Shown one piece after another: positions 1 to 9,384 of a DNA stretch of 64,000 nucleotides. How positions within the stretch are numbered: the stretch's first letter is position 1; each line of letters starts with the position of its first letter. Origin of the DNA: Bacteroides neonati (GTDB taxonomy: Bacteria > Bacteroidota > Bacteroidia > Bacteroidales > Bacteroidaceae); assembly GCF_000499785.1 (NCBI RefSeq), contig NZ_HG726020.1:709515-773514 (forward strand), read 5' to 3'. The notes beneath the pieces were generated by a model. That model saw nothing but the letters and a program-made list of their open reading frames with translations, was not told where the DNA came from and searched no databases. A program made the position numbers and the translations under genes.

Positions 1-18
1 AAATAAACAGAAAAAGTT

Positions 19-2217
19 ATGAATGAACAAACCATCAATCAGCAATACACCCAGATACTTCTTTTGATTAACCAAAGGAGACTGAAAGAAGCGATCTATC
101 AATTGGAGTCGTATCTGTGGCAATGCTCAGATTGGAACCTGCGAAATCGATTTGAGGAGATGCAAGTCGCTTATAACTATATGCTGCAATACATGCAGGA
201 GGGAATAGCAGATCCGGGGCGAAAGAGTTTATACATAAAAATTCAAACTCAGGCATTAGAGATAACCGATCAGACTCGCTTATTGCTTCTCGATAGTTAC
301 TCCGACCATCTTTACCATATATACCGCAAAAAGCAAGCCTCGGAATCAACGCATCGCGATATGGATCAGATACGCCACATCCTCGAGTCGTTCAATGACG
401 ACTTGGCAGTGAGCTGTCTGCTCACCGAGCAGAAACAGGATGAAGTATTGACGCGGCATGAAGATACCTTGAAATTACTTTTTTTGCAAACATGGACCAA
501 TAGCGTATGGGGCTCGGCCGAAGCGGAACAAGCAAAAGCGATGCTGGAGTCGGAACTATTGTTAGAAAGCGACCTGTGCTTATTTGTCAGTGCGGTTACG
601 ATGAGTTTGCTCGAATGCTTTGATGTTCGCAAACTCCTCTGGCTGATGGACGCTTATCAACACAGCAACACACAAATTGGGCAACGGGGTTTGATAGGTA
701 TGGCTTTCGCCTTTCATCGTTACTCCGATCGCCTGCATCTGTATCCGGCGATAGAGAACCGCATTGTTTCGGTCAATGAAGTCAAGCAGTTGGATAAAGA
801 CTTGATGCTCATACAGCGTCAAATACTGTTGTCGCAGGAAACAGAAAAGATTGATAAGAAAATGCGCGAGGAGATTATCCCCGAAATGATCAAGAACGTT
901 TCGTCCATACGCAATATGAAGTTTGGTTTCGAGGAGTCGGACGAAGAAAAAGACGATCGCAACCCCGACTGGACAAGCATGTTGGATGAGCCTAAATTGG
1001 GCGAAAAGTTAAGGGAGATGAATGAACTGCAAATGGAGGGAGCCGATGTAAACATGAGTACCTTCTCGGCACTGAAAAGTTTTCCTTTCTTTCGCGAAAT
1101 ACAGAATTGGTTCTATCCGTTCGACAAAAAACATTCGAGCATCATCAAGCAATCGAAAGAACAGAACGACCAGAATGACGTCTTGGACACCATTATACAA
1201 TCGGGACTGTTTTGCAACAACGATAAGTATTCACTGTTTTTCATCATGCAAAGCTTTCCGAAGGCACAACGCGATATGGTATTCAGTCAGCTAACCGAGC
1301 AACAGGCAGAAGCCTTTTCGGATCAAGCGAAATGGGAAGAGCTGAGAAAATTCAATGACCGCCCCACCACCGTAAGCAATCAATACCTGCACGACTTATA
1401 TCGCTTCTATAAACTCAACCAACGAAGAATGGAGTTTACGGATATTTTTAAAGAGAAGATAGCGCTGTATCAGGTACCTTTATTGAAAGGAATGCTATAT
1501 CATCCCGACTTCCTGATTCATCTGGCTCATTATCATCTATCCAAAGAACATTGGAACGAGGCTGTCGAACTGTATCAACAGGTGTTGACCATGAAAGAGT
1601 GTCCCGAAGCAACCGATGAATTCTATCAACGTATGGGGTATGCACTGCAAAAGCTGGGCAGAAGACAAGAAGCCATTGCAGCCTACTTAAAGGCAGATAC
1701 GATTAAGCCGGATAATGTATGGACCAACCGACACCTGGCCACGTGCTATCGCCTTACAGGGCATTTCACGGAAGCGCTCATATACTATCGCAGGGTAGAG
1801 TTAACAACTCCGGATAATAAAAACATCGTATTCTATATGGCTCATTGCCTTGCCGAACTGAAACAGTACGATGAAGCATTGAACTATTTCTTTAAACTGG
1901 ATTTTCTGGAAAACAATAGTATAAAGGCGTGGCGTGGTATCAGCTGGTGTTCTTTTGTCAAAGGGAAACACGAGCAGGCTACCCGGTATTATGAGAAGAT
2001 CATAGAGCGCAAACCCTTACCGGTCGACTACTTGAACGCGGGACACGTTTACTGGGTATCTAAACAAACAAGCAAAGCCATTGCTATGTATAGCAAGGCA
2101 GCCGAACTGGGCGAAGGTCGGGATGCATTTATCGAGGCTTTCAAGAAAGATGCTCCGTTCTTGCTCGAACAAGGCATCGCGGAAGAGGATATTCCGCTGA
2201 TGCTCGATCTTATTTAA
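19..2217 (+). CDS. TPR-repeat protein, cytoplasmic, uncharacterised
   Basis: The 732-residue product has no signal peptide or membrane segment. The first 480 residues are a helical, charged region I do not recognise. From about residue 500 to 700 there are consecutive tetratricopeptide-like helical pairs with the A/G/Y pattern (e.g. HWNEAVELYQQVL, RRQEAIAAYLKADTIKPDN, HFTEALIYYRRVELTTPDN). TPR arrays are protein-binding scaffolds; the partner here is unknown. An in-frame stop at 4-6 makes the ATG at 19 the only reasonable start. The gene converges on maf, with only 9 bases between the two stop codons and no clear terminator. Long TPR proteins of this kind are common in Bacteroides, but I cannot give a function. 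Confidence 0.85.
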   Translation: MNEQTINQQYTQILLLINQRRLKEAIYQLESYLWQCSDWNLRNRFEEMQVAYNYMLQYMQEGIADPGRKSLYIKIQTQALEITDQTRLLLLDSYSDHLYHIYRKKQASESTHRDMDQIRHILESFNDDLAVSCLLTEQKQDEVLTRHEDTLKLLFLQTWTNSVWGSAEAEQAKAMLESELLLESDLCLFVSAVTMSLLECFDVRKLLWLMDAYQHSNTQIGQRGLIGMAFAFHRYSDRLHLYPAIENRIVSVNEVKQLDKDLMLIQRQILLSQETEKIDKKMREEIIPEMIKNVSSIRNMKFGFEESDEEKDDRNPDWTSMLDEPKLGEKLREMNELQMEGADVNMSTFSALKSFPFFREIQNWFYPFDKKHSSIIKQSKEQNDQNDVLDTIIQSGLFCNNDKYSLFFIMQSFPKAQRDMVFSQLTEQQAEAFSDQAKWEELRKFNDRPTTVSNQYLHDLYRFYKLNQRRMEFTDIFKEKIALYQVPLLKGMLYHPDFLIHLAHYHLSKEHWNEAVELYQQVLTMKECPEATDEFYQRMGYALQKLGRRQEAIAAYLKADTIKPDNVWTNRHLATCYRLTGHFTEALIYYRRVELTTPDNKNIVFYMAHCLAELKQYDEALNYFFKLDFLENNSIKAWRGISWCSFVKGKHEQATRYYEKIIERKPLPVDYLNAGHVYWVSKQTSKAIAMYSKAAELGEGRDAFIEAFKKDAPFLLEQGIAEEDIPLMLDLI

Positions 2218-2226
2218 TCGGTCTGA

Positions 2227-2808
2227 TTATAATTTTACCAGCTCCCGGTACAGCCTCTGTATCGGGAGACCCATAACATTGAAGTAACTCCCCCGGATAT
2301 CCTGAACTCCAATGAATCCGATCCACTCCTGTATACCGTACGAACCTGCTTTATCCAACGGGCTGTATGTATCGACATAATATTCGATCTCCTCTTTGCT
2401 CAGTGTTGCAAAGGTGACACCGGTAGCAGCCGTAAACGTTCGTTGCCACGAACAAGTAGTCAGGCTTACCCCTGTAAACACTTCGTGCTCCTTACCCGAT
2501 AGTTGGTGAAGCATTGCACAAGCCTCTTCTCGATTAGCCGGCTTGCCCAATACCTTACCATCCAACCACACAATGGTATCGGCTGTAATGATAAGTTCGT
2601 CGGGATGCATCGTTTTACGATAAGCCTCAGCTTTGGTTTGGGAGATATAGGCGGGAATTTCCTCCCCAACAAGCGAATCGGGATAAGACTCATCTACGTC
2701 GGGTAGGGTTCTCACTACGTAATCGACACCTAAATCGGACAAAAGTTGTTTCCTTCTCGGAGAGTTGGAAGCTAATATAATGTTGAATTTCTTTAAGTTT
2801 TCAAGCAT
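2227..2808 (-). CDS. maf: Maf-family nucleoside triphosphate pyrophosphatase
   Basis: The 193-residue protein has the Maf signature ASNSPRRKQLL at residues 13-23 (phosphate-binding Ser/Arg) and the ITADT motif with the putative general base Asp77. The later AGSYGIQ block is typical of the YhdE-like dTTP/UTP subgroup. Family members hydrolyse non-canonical or modified NTPs to the monophosphate and pyrophosphate in the cytoplasm and have been linked to cell-division arrest. Length is normal for the family. It is the last gene of a leftward run (nitroreductase, DUF2520, KdsC-like, Maf) with gaps of 2-27 bases, so it is probably co-transcribed from the promoter near 4785. The subgroup assignment is inference. 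Confidence 0.93.
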   Translation of the reverse strand: MLENLKKFNIILASNSPRRKQLLSDLGVDYVVRTLPDVDESYPDSLVGEEIPAYISQTKAEAYRKTMHPDELIITADTIVWLDGKVLGKPANREEACAMLHQLSGKEHEVFTGVSLTTCSWQRTFTAATGVTFATLSKEEIEYYVDTYSPLDKAGSYGIQEWIGFIGVQDIRGSYFNVMGLPIQRLYRELVKL

Positions 2809-2830
2809 AAAGCTCTTTATTAATTATAGA

Positions 2831-3352
2831 TTACCATCCGAAAGCATCATCGGCCATCCACTTGCCGTGCACCTTCATTACTTGTTCAATCACATCCCGA
2901 CCACAACCATAACCACCTTCGGCGTAGGAGATATAACGAGCTACTGCCTTGGCTTCAAAGGCGGCATCCTTGGGACAACAAGGCAGGCCACACTCACGCA
3001 TCACTTCAATATCGGGAATATCATCTCCCATATAGAGAATTTCCTCATCTTTGAGGTCGTATTTATCGCGAAAATGACGATAGTCGTGTATCTTCACTGC
3101 CGACCCCATATACAGATCGGTTACTCCCAAGCCGGCAAAACGTTGCCGAACGGCGTCGGTTCGTCCACCCGTAATGATAGCCACTTTAAATCCTTTCTTT
3201 ACGGCAAGTTGAAGGGCATACCCGTCTTTTATATTAACAGTACGCATCGGTTCGCCCGATGGGTGGAGTGGAATGACATCGGCACTCAACACACCGTCTA
3301 CATCAAAGGCCAGTGCTTTTATCCGGGTTAAATCGTAATTGATAGTACTCAT
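2831..3352 (-). CDS. kdsC: KdsC-like HAD phosphatase (KDO 8-phosphate phosphatase)
   Basis: The 173-residue protein is a minimal, capless HAD phosphatase. Motif I is FDVDGVLS, with nucleophile Asp17 and Asp19. [16 protein letters not shown] corresponds to motif II and the following helix, and [12 protein letters not shown] is the motif IV metal-binding acidic pair. Size and motifs match KdsC, which dephosphorylates KDO 8-phosphate to KDO for lipopolysaccharide core synthesis and acts as a tetramer. No other KDO gene is adjacent, so a related HAD phosphatase role cannot be excluded. It lies 22 bases upstream of maf and 27 bases downstream of the DUF2520 gene in the same leftward operon. Confidence 0.87.
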   Translation of the reverse strand: MSTINYDLTRIKALAFDVDGVLSADVIPLHPSGEPMRTVNIKDGYALQLAVKKGFKVAIITGGRTDAVRQRFAGLGVTDLYMGSAVKIHDYRHFRDKYDLKDEEILYMGDDIPDIEVMRECGLPCCPKDAAFEAKAVARYISYAEGGYGCGRDVIEQVMKVHGKWMADDAFGW

Positions 3353-3379
3353 TGGTTCACTTTAAAGTAAATAAAAAAA

Positions 3380-4183
3380 TTAATGCTTATCAGACACCGA
3401 ACGGTGAAATATACTTTGACTGATCTGCTCGTACAGCTGTTGCATCTCCGAATCATCAGCCAACATTGCCAAATGATCGTTGATCACATTGGTATCATAA
3501 CGAATGGCAGGGCCGGTTTGCGCAGCATGTGGTTCCAGCTCATGCACCTTGCGGGCTGTTTCATCAATGAGTGGCAACATGACATCAAACGGCAAATGAT
3601 ACTTGTTCAATAACTCCGCAGCCAAGGCATACATATGGTTGGTAAAGTTGCAGGTAAACACAGCCGCCAGGTGAAGGCTTTTGCGCTGTTCGGAGTCGGC
3701 ATCGTATACTCGTTGAGAGAGTGTAGAGGCAATTGCCTTTAACAATACGGCATCCTCTTCCCTGCTTGCTTCAATGAAAAATGGAATTTCCCGGAAGTCT
3801 ACTTCACGCGATTTACTAAACGTTTGCATGGGATAAAACACCCCATAACGCCCAGCATAATCTTGCCAGATACTCATCGGAAGGCTTCCGGCAGTATGTA
3901 CCAATAGGGCATTACCTTTTCCGGCTGCAATGAGCGGTAGCAACTCTGTCAAAGCCGAATCCTTTAGTGAAACAATGTATAGCTTCGCATCCGTGAGCAC
4001 CTCATCCAACCGGGTGGTATAAGCAGCTTCTACCAGCTCCGCCAACGTACTGGCCGACTCCTGCGTGCGACTATACACCTGCTCTATCCTGAAACCTTTC
4101 CGGTAAAGAGCCTTTGCCAGGTTGGTAGCCAGGTTGCCTGCACCAATAAATACGATCGGTGTATCTTCTATACTTCTATTCAT
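3380..4183 (-). CDS. DUF2520 / Rossmann-like NAD(P)-binding protein
   Basis: A Rossmann fold opens the protein (VFIGAGNLATNLAKAL, glycine-rich dinucleotide loop near residues 11-26). An all-helical C-terminal domain of the DUF2520 type follows (HLAAVFTCNFTNHMYALA is characteristic). The architecture resembles pyrroline-5-carboxylate reductase and 6-phosphogluconate dehydrogenases, so an NAD(P)-dependent oxidoreductase is likely, but the substrate is unknown. Two starts are possible: ATG at 4183 (267 residues, used here) or GTG at 4207, which sits 8 bases after a GGAGGG sequence at the end of the upstream gene. The gene is sandwiched between nitroreductase and kdsC-like genes in one operon. 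Confidence 0.86.
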   Translation of the reverse strand: MNRSIEDTPIVFIGAGNLATNLAKALYRKGFRIEQVYSRTQESASTLAELVEAAYTTRLDEVLTDAKLYIVSLKDSALTELLPLIAAGKGNALLVHTAGSLPMSIWQDYAGRYGVFYPMQTFSKSREVDFREIPFFIEASREEDAVLLKAIASTLSQRVYDADSEQRKSLHLAAVFTCNFTNHMYALAAELLNKYHLPFDVMLPLIDETARKVHELEPHAAQTGPAIRYDTNVINDHLAMLADDSEMQQLYEQISQSIFHRSVSDKH

Positions 4184-4209
4184 CTTATTCTCTTTGACCA
4201 CATTCACGT

Positions 4210-4746
4210 TTATTGCCCTCCGAATTTATTGATATGAATTTTCTCCCACTGCAAATGCGATTCATCAAAGGGTTTGCGCTCCATCCCTTTGCGTCCTACC
4301 ACGATAATCGAAACCACTTGAAGCTGTAAAGGGATGTCCAATATACCACGTACATACTCATCAGAGGGCATGCCTGTACTCGTAACGCGTTCGCGAATCT
4401 GTATCCAGCAACTGCCCAATCCGAGGTCTTCGGCCTGTAACTGTATCATGATCGAAGCGATAGAGGCATCCTCGATCCAAACATCACTCGCCAATGGATC
4501 GGCTGTTACAACAATGGCCAACGCACCATCGGCCAGAAAAGAGGCTCCATGTTCCTTGCAGTGAGACAGTTCTTTGAGCGTCTCTTTATCGTCTACGGCA
4601 ATAAACTGCCAGCAGTTGCTACGTTTCGACGTGGGAGCCATCAGTGCTGCTTTAAATAGTGCCACAACTTCTTCTTGCGAAAGCTCTTGATCGGTAAATT
4701 TCCGCATACTGCGGCGGTTCTTAATTAGTTCACTGAAATTTTCCAT
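4210..4746 (-). CDS. Nitroreductase-family FMN oxidoreductase
   Basis: The 178-residue protein carries the nitroreductase N-terminal signature (IKNRRSMRKF, residues 8-17; the Arg pair contacts FMN phosphate) and the APTSKRSNCWQFI segment that lines the flavin. The later LGLGSCWIQIRER block is also conserved. These proteins are homodimeric FMN enzymes using NAD(P)H to reduce nitro compounds, quinones or other electrophiles; the natural substrate cannot be read from sequence. It is the first gene of the operon running left to maf. A TATCTTTG -7 element lies about 36 bases upstream at 4782-4789. Confidence 0.93.
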   Translation of the reverse strand: MENFSELIKNRRSMRKFTDQELSQEEVVALFKAALMAPTSKRSNCWQFIAVDDKETLKELSHCKEHGASFLADGALAIVVTADPLASDVWIEDASIASIMIQLQAEDLGLGSCWIQIRERVTSTGMPSDEYVRGILDIPLQLQVVSIIVVGRKGMERKPFDESHLQWEKIHINKFGGQ

Positions 4747-4781
4747 ACGATTATTTTAGTCTTTGTAGTTAAAGATGATGG

Positions 4782-4789
4782 CAAAGATA
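4782..4789 (-). promoter_or_regulatory. Bacteroides -7 promoter element for the nitroreductase-maf operon
   Basis: On the minus strand the sequence reads TATCTTTG, an exact TAnnTTTG match, 36 bases before the ATG at 4746. No -33 TTTG is present at ideal spacing, so the assignment rests on the -7 element and position. Confidence 0.6.
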
Positions 4790-4960
4790 CGGCATTATTT
4801 CCAAAAAACGAATCAAACGAAAAAGTGTTTCTATTCAGCAGTTACCCCAATAAGAAAAGGATCCTACTCACACGTATCATGAGTAAGATCCTTATTTTCT
4901 TCCTTTTAAAGCAGCGAATTATTATATCTCACTGCTCCGGATAGTTCTAAATCAATCGAA

Positions 4961-5515
4961 TCAGAACTTATATCCTAAAGTGATGGAAAAATTGATATTC
5001 TTAGGATTTCCAAGCTTTTGTACTTCAGCCAGTCCGAATTGACCATCAAGCCCTACCACTACTTTACCAAACTCGGCTGCTACACCAAGTCCCAAACCTG
5101 CATCGAAACGGTTCAATCCATCGTCTCCGAATGTATCGACGCTGTGATCACCAATAGATGTTTTTCCGCCAATTCCATAAGCGAAATATGGACCAGCACT
5201 AATAACAATATTAGTATTGTCGGCTACATTGATACGTGCAGCAGCCATCACAGGCAACTCCAAATAGACTGCATTCAATGTCGCATCGTCATACTTTGCA
5301 CCTTTAGTAGAAACAAACAAAGAGGGTTGTAACGACCAAAGATCTGTAAATCCGTATTCCAATCCACCACCAATTTTGAAACCGACCTTTGCGTTCATGT
5401 CGTTGTCTCCAGTATAATTACTTAAGTTCATACCAGCTTTGGCATTCCATGTTACTTGAGAGAATACAGTAACTGAGAGAAAAGTAAACAATACAAATAA
5501 AATACTCTTTTTCAT
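4961..5515 (-). CDS. Outer-membrane beta-barrel protein (PorT/OMP_b-brl type)
   Basis: The 184-residue protein has a signal peptide (residues 1-20, cleaved after VFSQ) followed by alternating hydrophobic/polar strands ending in an aromatic residue (final ...LGYKF). It looks like an 8-stranded barrel of the small outer-membrane protein family common in Bacteroidetes. Motifs such as KAGMNLSNYTGD and GGLEYGFTDLWSLQPSL are typical of the family. Function is unknown; such barrels are often structural or sense envelope stress. It is monocistronic, with its own -7 element at 5579-5586. Confidence 0.85.
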   Translation of the reverse strand: MKKSILFVLFTFLSVTVFSQVTWNAKAGMNLSNYTGDNDMNAKVGFKIGGGLEYGFTDLWSLQPSLFVSTKGAKYDDATLNAVYLELPVMAAARINVADNTNIVISAGPYFAYGIGGKTSIGDHSVDTFGDDGLNRFDAGLGLGVAAEFGKVVVGLDGQFGLAEVQKLGNPKNINFSITLGYKF

Positions 5516-5578
5516 AATCTTACGTTTTAAAATAGATAATTATAGATAACTAAAATATGTAATAAAAAATCACAGGTA

Positions 5579-5586
5579 CAAAGATA
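5579..5586 (-). promoter_or_regulatory. -7 promoter element for the beta-barrel gene
   Basis: The minus strand reads TATCTTTG (TAnnTTTG consensus) about 64 bases upstream of the ATG at 5515. No exact -33 TTTG is seen. Confidence 0.55.
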
Positions 5587-6003
5587 TAGAATAAACGAAT
5601 ACATACAAGGAAAATATAAAAAAGATAAAAATGGAGAGTCATTTTTACTTAAAACCTGCTATCCGTTTTGTTTTTTAGTTAACTAGTAATCATTCGTACC
5701 ACACTCATACTCATTCTTCATCTGACTCTAGAAGCCACCAACTTTTAAATAGTCATAAGCATTGAAGCTCACATGGAGCCTCTCTTCTTTGGCACGCTTT
5801 TTCATCTGTTCTAAAATTAATGTAACAATCAATATGCACGGGTTTATGAGCAGCATTTATCTAATCCAAAATAACCCTAATCGCTCATAGAAACAGACTT
5901 ATTCGATTACAAAAAAGGCGCAAAGAAAAGAATAAAGAGCCTATTTCCAACACGATGGCCAACAAAAACATCGTTTCTCTTGTTAAAAGAGAAATAAAAA
6001 GTG

Positions 6004-6011
6004 TAAATTTG
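6004..6011 (+). promoter_or_regulatory. -7 promoter element immediately before the FemAB/GNAT gene
   Basis: TAAATTTG matches TAnnTTTG, with a CTTG near 5979-5982 at 21-bp spacing as a possible -33. The element ends only 7 bases before the ATG at 6019, which would give an almost leaderless transcript. Confidence 0.5.
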
Positions 6012-6018
6012 TAGCAAG

Positions 6019-7002
6019 ATGCCACTAAAACTAACGACCTATTATCGTGGGATTGAAATACCCGAACTTCCGGGAAACAATACGTTTCATTCCAAAGAGC
6101 TGTTTCAAACCTACGAAGCAACCCCGGGCTATACGCCTTTACTTATTGTGGCTTCCGAAAACGAAAAACCAATAGCCAAGTTATTGGCAGCTTCCCGAAT
6201 CAGCCGACGATGCTTCCCACCCTCCATCATCAAACAATGTGAAGTTTATGGTACAGGAGAATATCTGGATGATGAGATAGATAAAGAGGCGATTTTTGGA
6301 GAGATGCTCGAACACCTGACTAAAGAGATGCAACGTCACTCTTTTCTAATCGAATTTCGCAACCTGGAAAATGCGATGTTCGGATACAAGTATTTCCGGC
6401 AAAACAATTACTTCCCGGTTAATTGGCTGCGGGTAAGAAATTCCCTACACAGTACCAAATCCCCAGAAGAGCGTTTCAGCCCTTCGCGTATCAGACAGAT
6501 CAAAAAAGGGCTGAAGAACGGAGCAATCATTGAAGAAGCACATAGCGTTGAAAATGTGAGGGAGTTCTCGAAAATGCTACACCATGTATACTCTTCGCAC
6601 ATCCGTAAATACTTCCCTAATATTGAGTTTTTCCGTCACATGGACAACCGGTTGATACAAAAAAAACAAGGAAAGATATTTATCATTAAGCATAAGGATA
6701 AAATTATAGGCGGATCGTCCTGCGTATATTCAGGAGACAATGCATACCTTTGGTTCTCAGGAGGTATGCGTAAGAGTCACGCACTTCAAAATCCGGGCAT
6801 TTTGGCCGTATGGGCCGCACTAAAAGATGCCCACGAGCGGGGGTATCAGCACTTAGAATTCATGGATGTAGGCTTGCCTTTCAAAAGACATGGCTATCGG
6901 GAATTCGTTCTTCGTTTCGGAGGCAAACAAAGCAGTACCCGCCGATGGTTTCGCTTTCGATGGAGCTGGTTAAACAACTTGCTAACCCGCATATATGTTT
7001 AG
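6019..7002 (+). CDS. GNAT/FemAB-like acyltransferase
   Basis: The 327-residue protein has no signal or membrane segment. The first half is a degenerate GNAT-like domain (residues about 30-140). The second half resembles FemAB/BioF2-like acyltransferases, with a region IIGGSSCVYSGDNAYLWFSG around residues 228-250 and a C-terminal segment LEFMDVGLPFKRHGYREF typical of this Bacteroidales family. FemAB-type enzymes move amino acids or acyl groups to peptidoglycan precursors or sugars; the substrate here is unknown. It is transcribed alone, with no obvious operon partner, and the promoter is unusually close to the start codon. Confidence 0.75.
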   Translation: MPLKLTTYYRGIEIPELPGNNTFHSKELFQTYEATPGYTPLLIVASENEKPIAKLLAASRISRRCFPPSIIKQCEVYGTGEYLDDEIDKEAIFGEMLEHLTKEMQRHSFLIEFRNLENAMFGYKYFRQNNYFPVNWLRVRNSLHSTKSPEERFSPSRIRQIKKGLKNGAIIEEAHSVENVREFSKMLHHVYSSHIRKYFPNIEFFRHMDNRLIQKKQGKIFIIKHKDKIIGGSSCVYSGDNAYLWFSGGMRKSHALQNPGILAVWAALKDAHERGYQHLEFMDVGLPFKRHGYREFVLRFGGKQSSTRRWFRFRWSWLNNLLTRIYV

Positions 7003-7358
7003 CATCGAACAACTTGACAAATTGAGAAGAAAGCCAACAAAAAAAGAAGTTTTCGCACAAAATCCTACGCATATAGACACGAAGTAATATTTTCAATTTG
7101 CTAAACATTTATCGTATAAATCCTTATTATTGGATAATCAGTCTCATAATAAGCCCTTCGCACCCCCAATTAGCTTACATCCCGTCAACTCATCACCTGC
7201 CTACTTATTCATTTTTGATAATGCAAAAAATACTTCTCGAAATCAAATAAACCCATAATTAAATGAAGAAATATTTCTTTATTATGCAATTATTGTCTTT
7301 CTTTGTGCTGTTTTAGACCCTTTGAAACATATTTAACACTAAAATAAAAAATATCGTT
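7003..7358. other. 356-bp intergenic region upstream of the propionate operon
   Basis: No gene or stable hairpin was found. A weak promoter-like TTTCTTTG lies at 7298-7305, about 54 bases before the epimerase start; it lacks the A of the TAnnTTTG consensus, so it is only a candidate for the operon promoter. Confidence 0.4.
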
Positions 7359-7763
7359 ATGAAGATTTCACACATTGAACACCTCGGAATCGCTGTAAAA
7401 AGCATAGAAGAGGCTCTACCGTATTATGAAAACGTATTAGGTTTGAAATGCTACAACATCGAAACTGTAGAAGATCAAAAAGTAAGAACCGCTTTCCTTA
7501 AAGTAGGCGATACTAAAATTGAGCTTTTAGAACCTACCTGCGAAGAAAGCACAATCGCTAAGTTTATTGAGAACAAAGGAGTAGGTGTTCACCACATCGC
7601 GTTTGCTGTAGAGGATGGTGTAGCCAATGCATTAGCCGAACTCGAATCGAAAGAGATTCGTTTGATCGACAAAGCACCTCGCAAAGGCGCCGAAGGCTTG
7701 AACATCGCTTTTCTTCACCCCAAATCAACTTTAGGTGTACTGACAGAACTCTGCGAACACTAA
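7359..7763 (+). CDS. mce: Methylmalonyl-CoA epimerase
   Basis: The 134-residue protein belongs to the vicinal-oxygen-chelate (glyoxalase) fold, with two beta-alpha-beta-beta-beta modules. His8 (ISHIEHLGIAV), the GVHHIAFAVED motif near residues 75-86 and the C-terminal VLTELCEH glutamate fit the metal-binding residues of epimerases. The reaction interconverts (R)- and (S)-methylmalonyl-CoA between methylmalonyl-CoA mutase and the decarboxylase. It is the first gene of an operon with the decarboxylase subunits, with a 45-base gap to mmdA, which strongly supports the assignment. Length is normal. Confidence 0.95.
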   Translation: MKISHIEHLGIAVKSIEEALPYYENVLGLKCYNIETVEDQKVRTAFLKVGDTKIELLEPTCEESTIAKFIENKGVGVHHIAFAVEDGVANALAELESKEIRLIDKAPRKGAEGLNIAFLHPKSTLGVLTELCEH

Positions 7764-7808
7764 GCAATTGATTCATCGTTAATATTAACTCTTAAAAATA
7801 AAAAATTC

Positions 7809-9362
7809 ATGAGTAACCAGCTTGAAAAAGTAAAAGAGCTTATTGAACTTCGTGCTCAAGCTCGTTTAGGTGGTGGCGAAAAAGCTATTGAGAAGCAACA
7901 CGCCAAAGGCAAATATACAGCCCGTGAGCGTATAGCCCAACTGCTTGATGAAGGCAGCTTCGAAGAAATGGATATGTTTGTACAACACAGATGTACCAAC
8001 TTCGGCCAAGAGAAAAAACATTATCTGGGTGATGGCGTCGTGACAGGATATGGTACCATCGAAGGAAGATTAGTATATGTTTTTGCACAAGACTTCACCG
8101 TATTTGGTGGTTCTCTGTCGGAAACCATGGCGCAGAAAATTTGCAAAGTAATGGATCAGGCCATGAAGATGGGTGCACCTTGTATCGGTATCAACGACTC
8201 GGGTGGTGCACGTATTCAAGAAGGTATCAACGCTTTGGGTGGATATGCAGAAATTTTCCAACGTAACATCATGGCATCGGGTGTGATTCCTCAAATCTCA
8301 GGAATCTTTGGTCCTTGTGCAGGTGGTGCTGTTTACTCTCCCGCATTGACCGACTTTACACTGATGACCGAGGGTACTTCTTATATGTTCCTTACCGGCC
8401 CTGCTGTAGTAAAAACAGTGACCGGCGAAGATGTGTCACAAGAAGACCTGGGTGGTGCAAGCGTACATGCTTCCAAATCGGGTGTAACACACTTCACTGC
8501 CTCTACCGGCGAAGAAGGTTTGTCTATCATCCGCAAGCTGCTGAGCTTTATTCCACAAAACAACCTCGAAGAGGCTCCGGTTATTACTTGTACCGACCCT
8601 ATCGACCGTTTGGAAGACTCATTGAACGAAATTATCCCCGATAGCCCCAACAAACCGTATGATATGTACGAAGTGATTGGTGCAATTGTCGATAACGGCG
8701 AATTCCTCGAAATCCAAAAAGACTACGCAAAGAATATCATCATCGGTTTCACTCGTTTCAACGGACAATCGGTAGGTTTGATCGCTAATCAACCTAAATT
8801 CCTTGCCGGTGTGCTTGATAGCAACGCTTCACGCAAGGCAGCACGTTTCGTTCGTTTTTGCGATGCGTTCAACATTCCATTGGTAACATTGGTCGACGTT
8901 CCCGGATTCCTTCCAGGTACAGGTCAAGAGTACAACGGTGTTATTCTGCATGGTGCTAAATTGCTTTATGCATACGGCGAAGCAACTGTGCCTAAGGTAA
9001 CAGTTACCCTGCGTAAATCGTACGGTGGTTCGCATATCGTAATGAGCTGTAAACAACTTCGCGGCGATATGAACTATGCATGGCCAACAGCCGAAATCGC
9101 TGTAATGGGTGGTGCCGGTGCTGTAGCTGTATTGTATGCTAAAGAAGCCAAAGAAGCTGCTGATCCAGCTGCATTCATGGCCGAAAAAGAAGCAGAATAC
9201 ACCAAACTGTTTGCTAACCCATACAATGCTGCAAAATATGGTTACATTGATGATGTGATCGAACCGAGAAATACTCGTTTCCGTATCATTCGTGCATTGC
9301 AACAATTGCAAACCAAGAAGTTAACAAACCCTGCCAAGAAGCACGGTAATATTCCATTGTAA
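7809..9362 (+). CDS. mmdA: Methylmalonyl-CoA decarboxylase alpha subunit / acyl-CoA carboxyltransferase
   Basis: The 517-residue protein has the double crotonase-fold carboxyltransferase architecture, with oxyanion-hole segments [10 protein letters not shown] and [13 protein letters not shown] in the N-terminal half and [18 protein letters not shown] in the C-terminal half. It transfers the carboxyl group of (S)-methylmalonyl-CoA to biotin on the carrier subunit, yielding propionyl-CoA. Homologues also serve as propionyl-CoA carboxylase beta subunits. Here the neighbouring biotin carrier and the membrane decarboxylase subunit, and the absence of a biotin carboxylase gene, point to the Na+-pumping decarboxylase of succinate-to-propionate fermentation. 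Confidence 0.95.
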   Translation: MSNQLEKVKELIELRAQARLGGGEKAIEKQHAKGKYTARERIAQLLDEGSFEEMDMFVQHRCTNFGQEKKHYLGDGVVTGYGTIEGRLVYVFAQDFTVFGGSLSETMAQKICKVMDQAMKMGAPCIGINDSGGARIQEGINALGGYAEIFQRNIMASGVIPQISGIFGPCAGGAVYSPALTDFTLMTEGTSYMFLTGPAVVKTVTGEDVSQEDLGGASVHASKSGVTHFTASTGEEGLSIIRKLLSFIPQNNLEEAPVITCTDPIDRLEDSLNEIIPDSPNKPYDMYEVIGAIVDNGEFLEIQKDYAKNIIIGFTRFNGQSVGLIANQPKFLAGVLDSNASRKAARFVRFCDAFNIPLVTLVDVPGFLPGTGQEYNGVILHGAKLLYAYGEATVPKVTVTLRKSYGGSHIVMSCKQLRGDMNYAWPTAEIAVMGGAGAVAVLYAKEAKEAADPAAFMAEKEAEYTKLFANPYNAAKYGYIDDVIEPRNTRFRIIRALQQLQTKKLTNPAKKHGNIPL

Positions 9363-9384
9363 CATTAATAACGAACAAACTGTT

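Larger units (their letters stand above)
5516..6018. other. 503-bp AT-rich intergenic region
   Basis: The region lies between divergent genes and carries the leftward beta-barrel promoter and the rightward promoter at 6004-6011. I see no convincing coding frame, RNA gene or repeat in the middle part (about 5600-5980). Confidence 0.5.

Noticed and set aside
5885..6121. 78-codon minus-strand frame crossing the FemAB/GNAT start
   Set aside because: Overlaps the start of the better-supported plus-strand gene and its promoter; no recognisable family.
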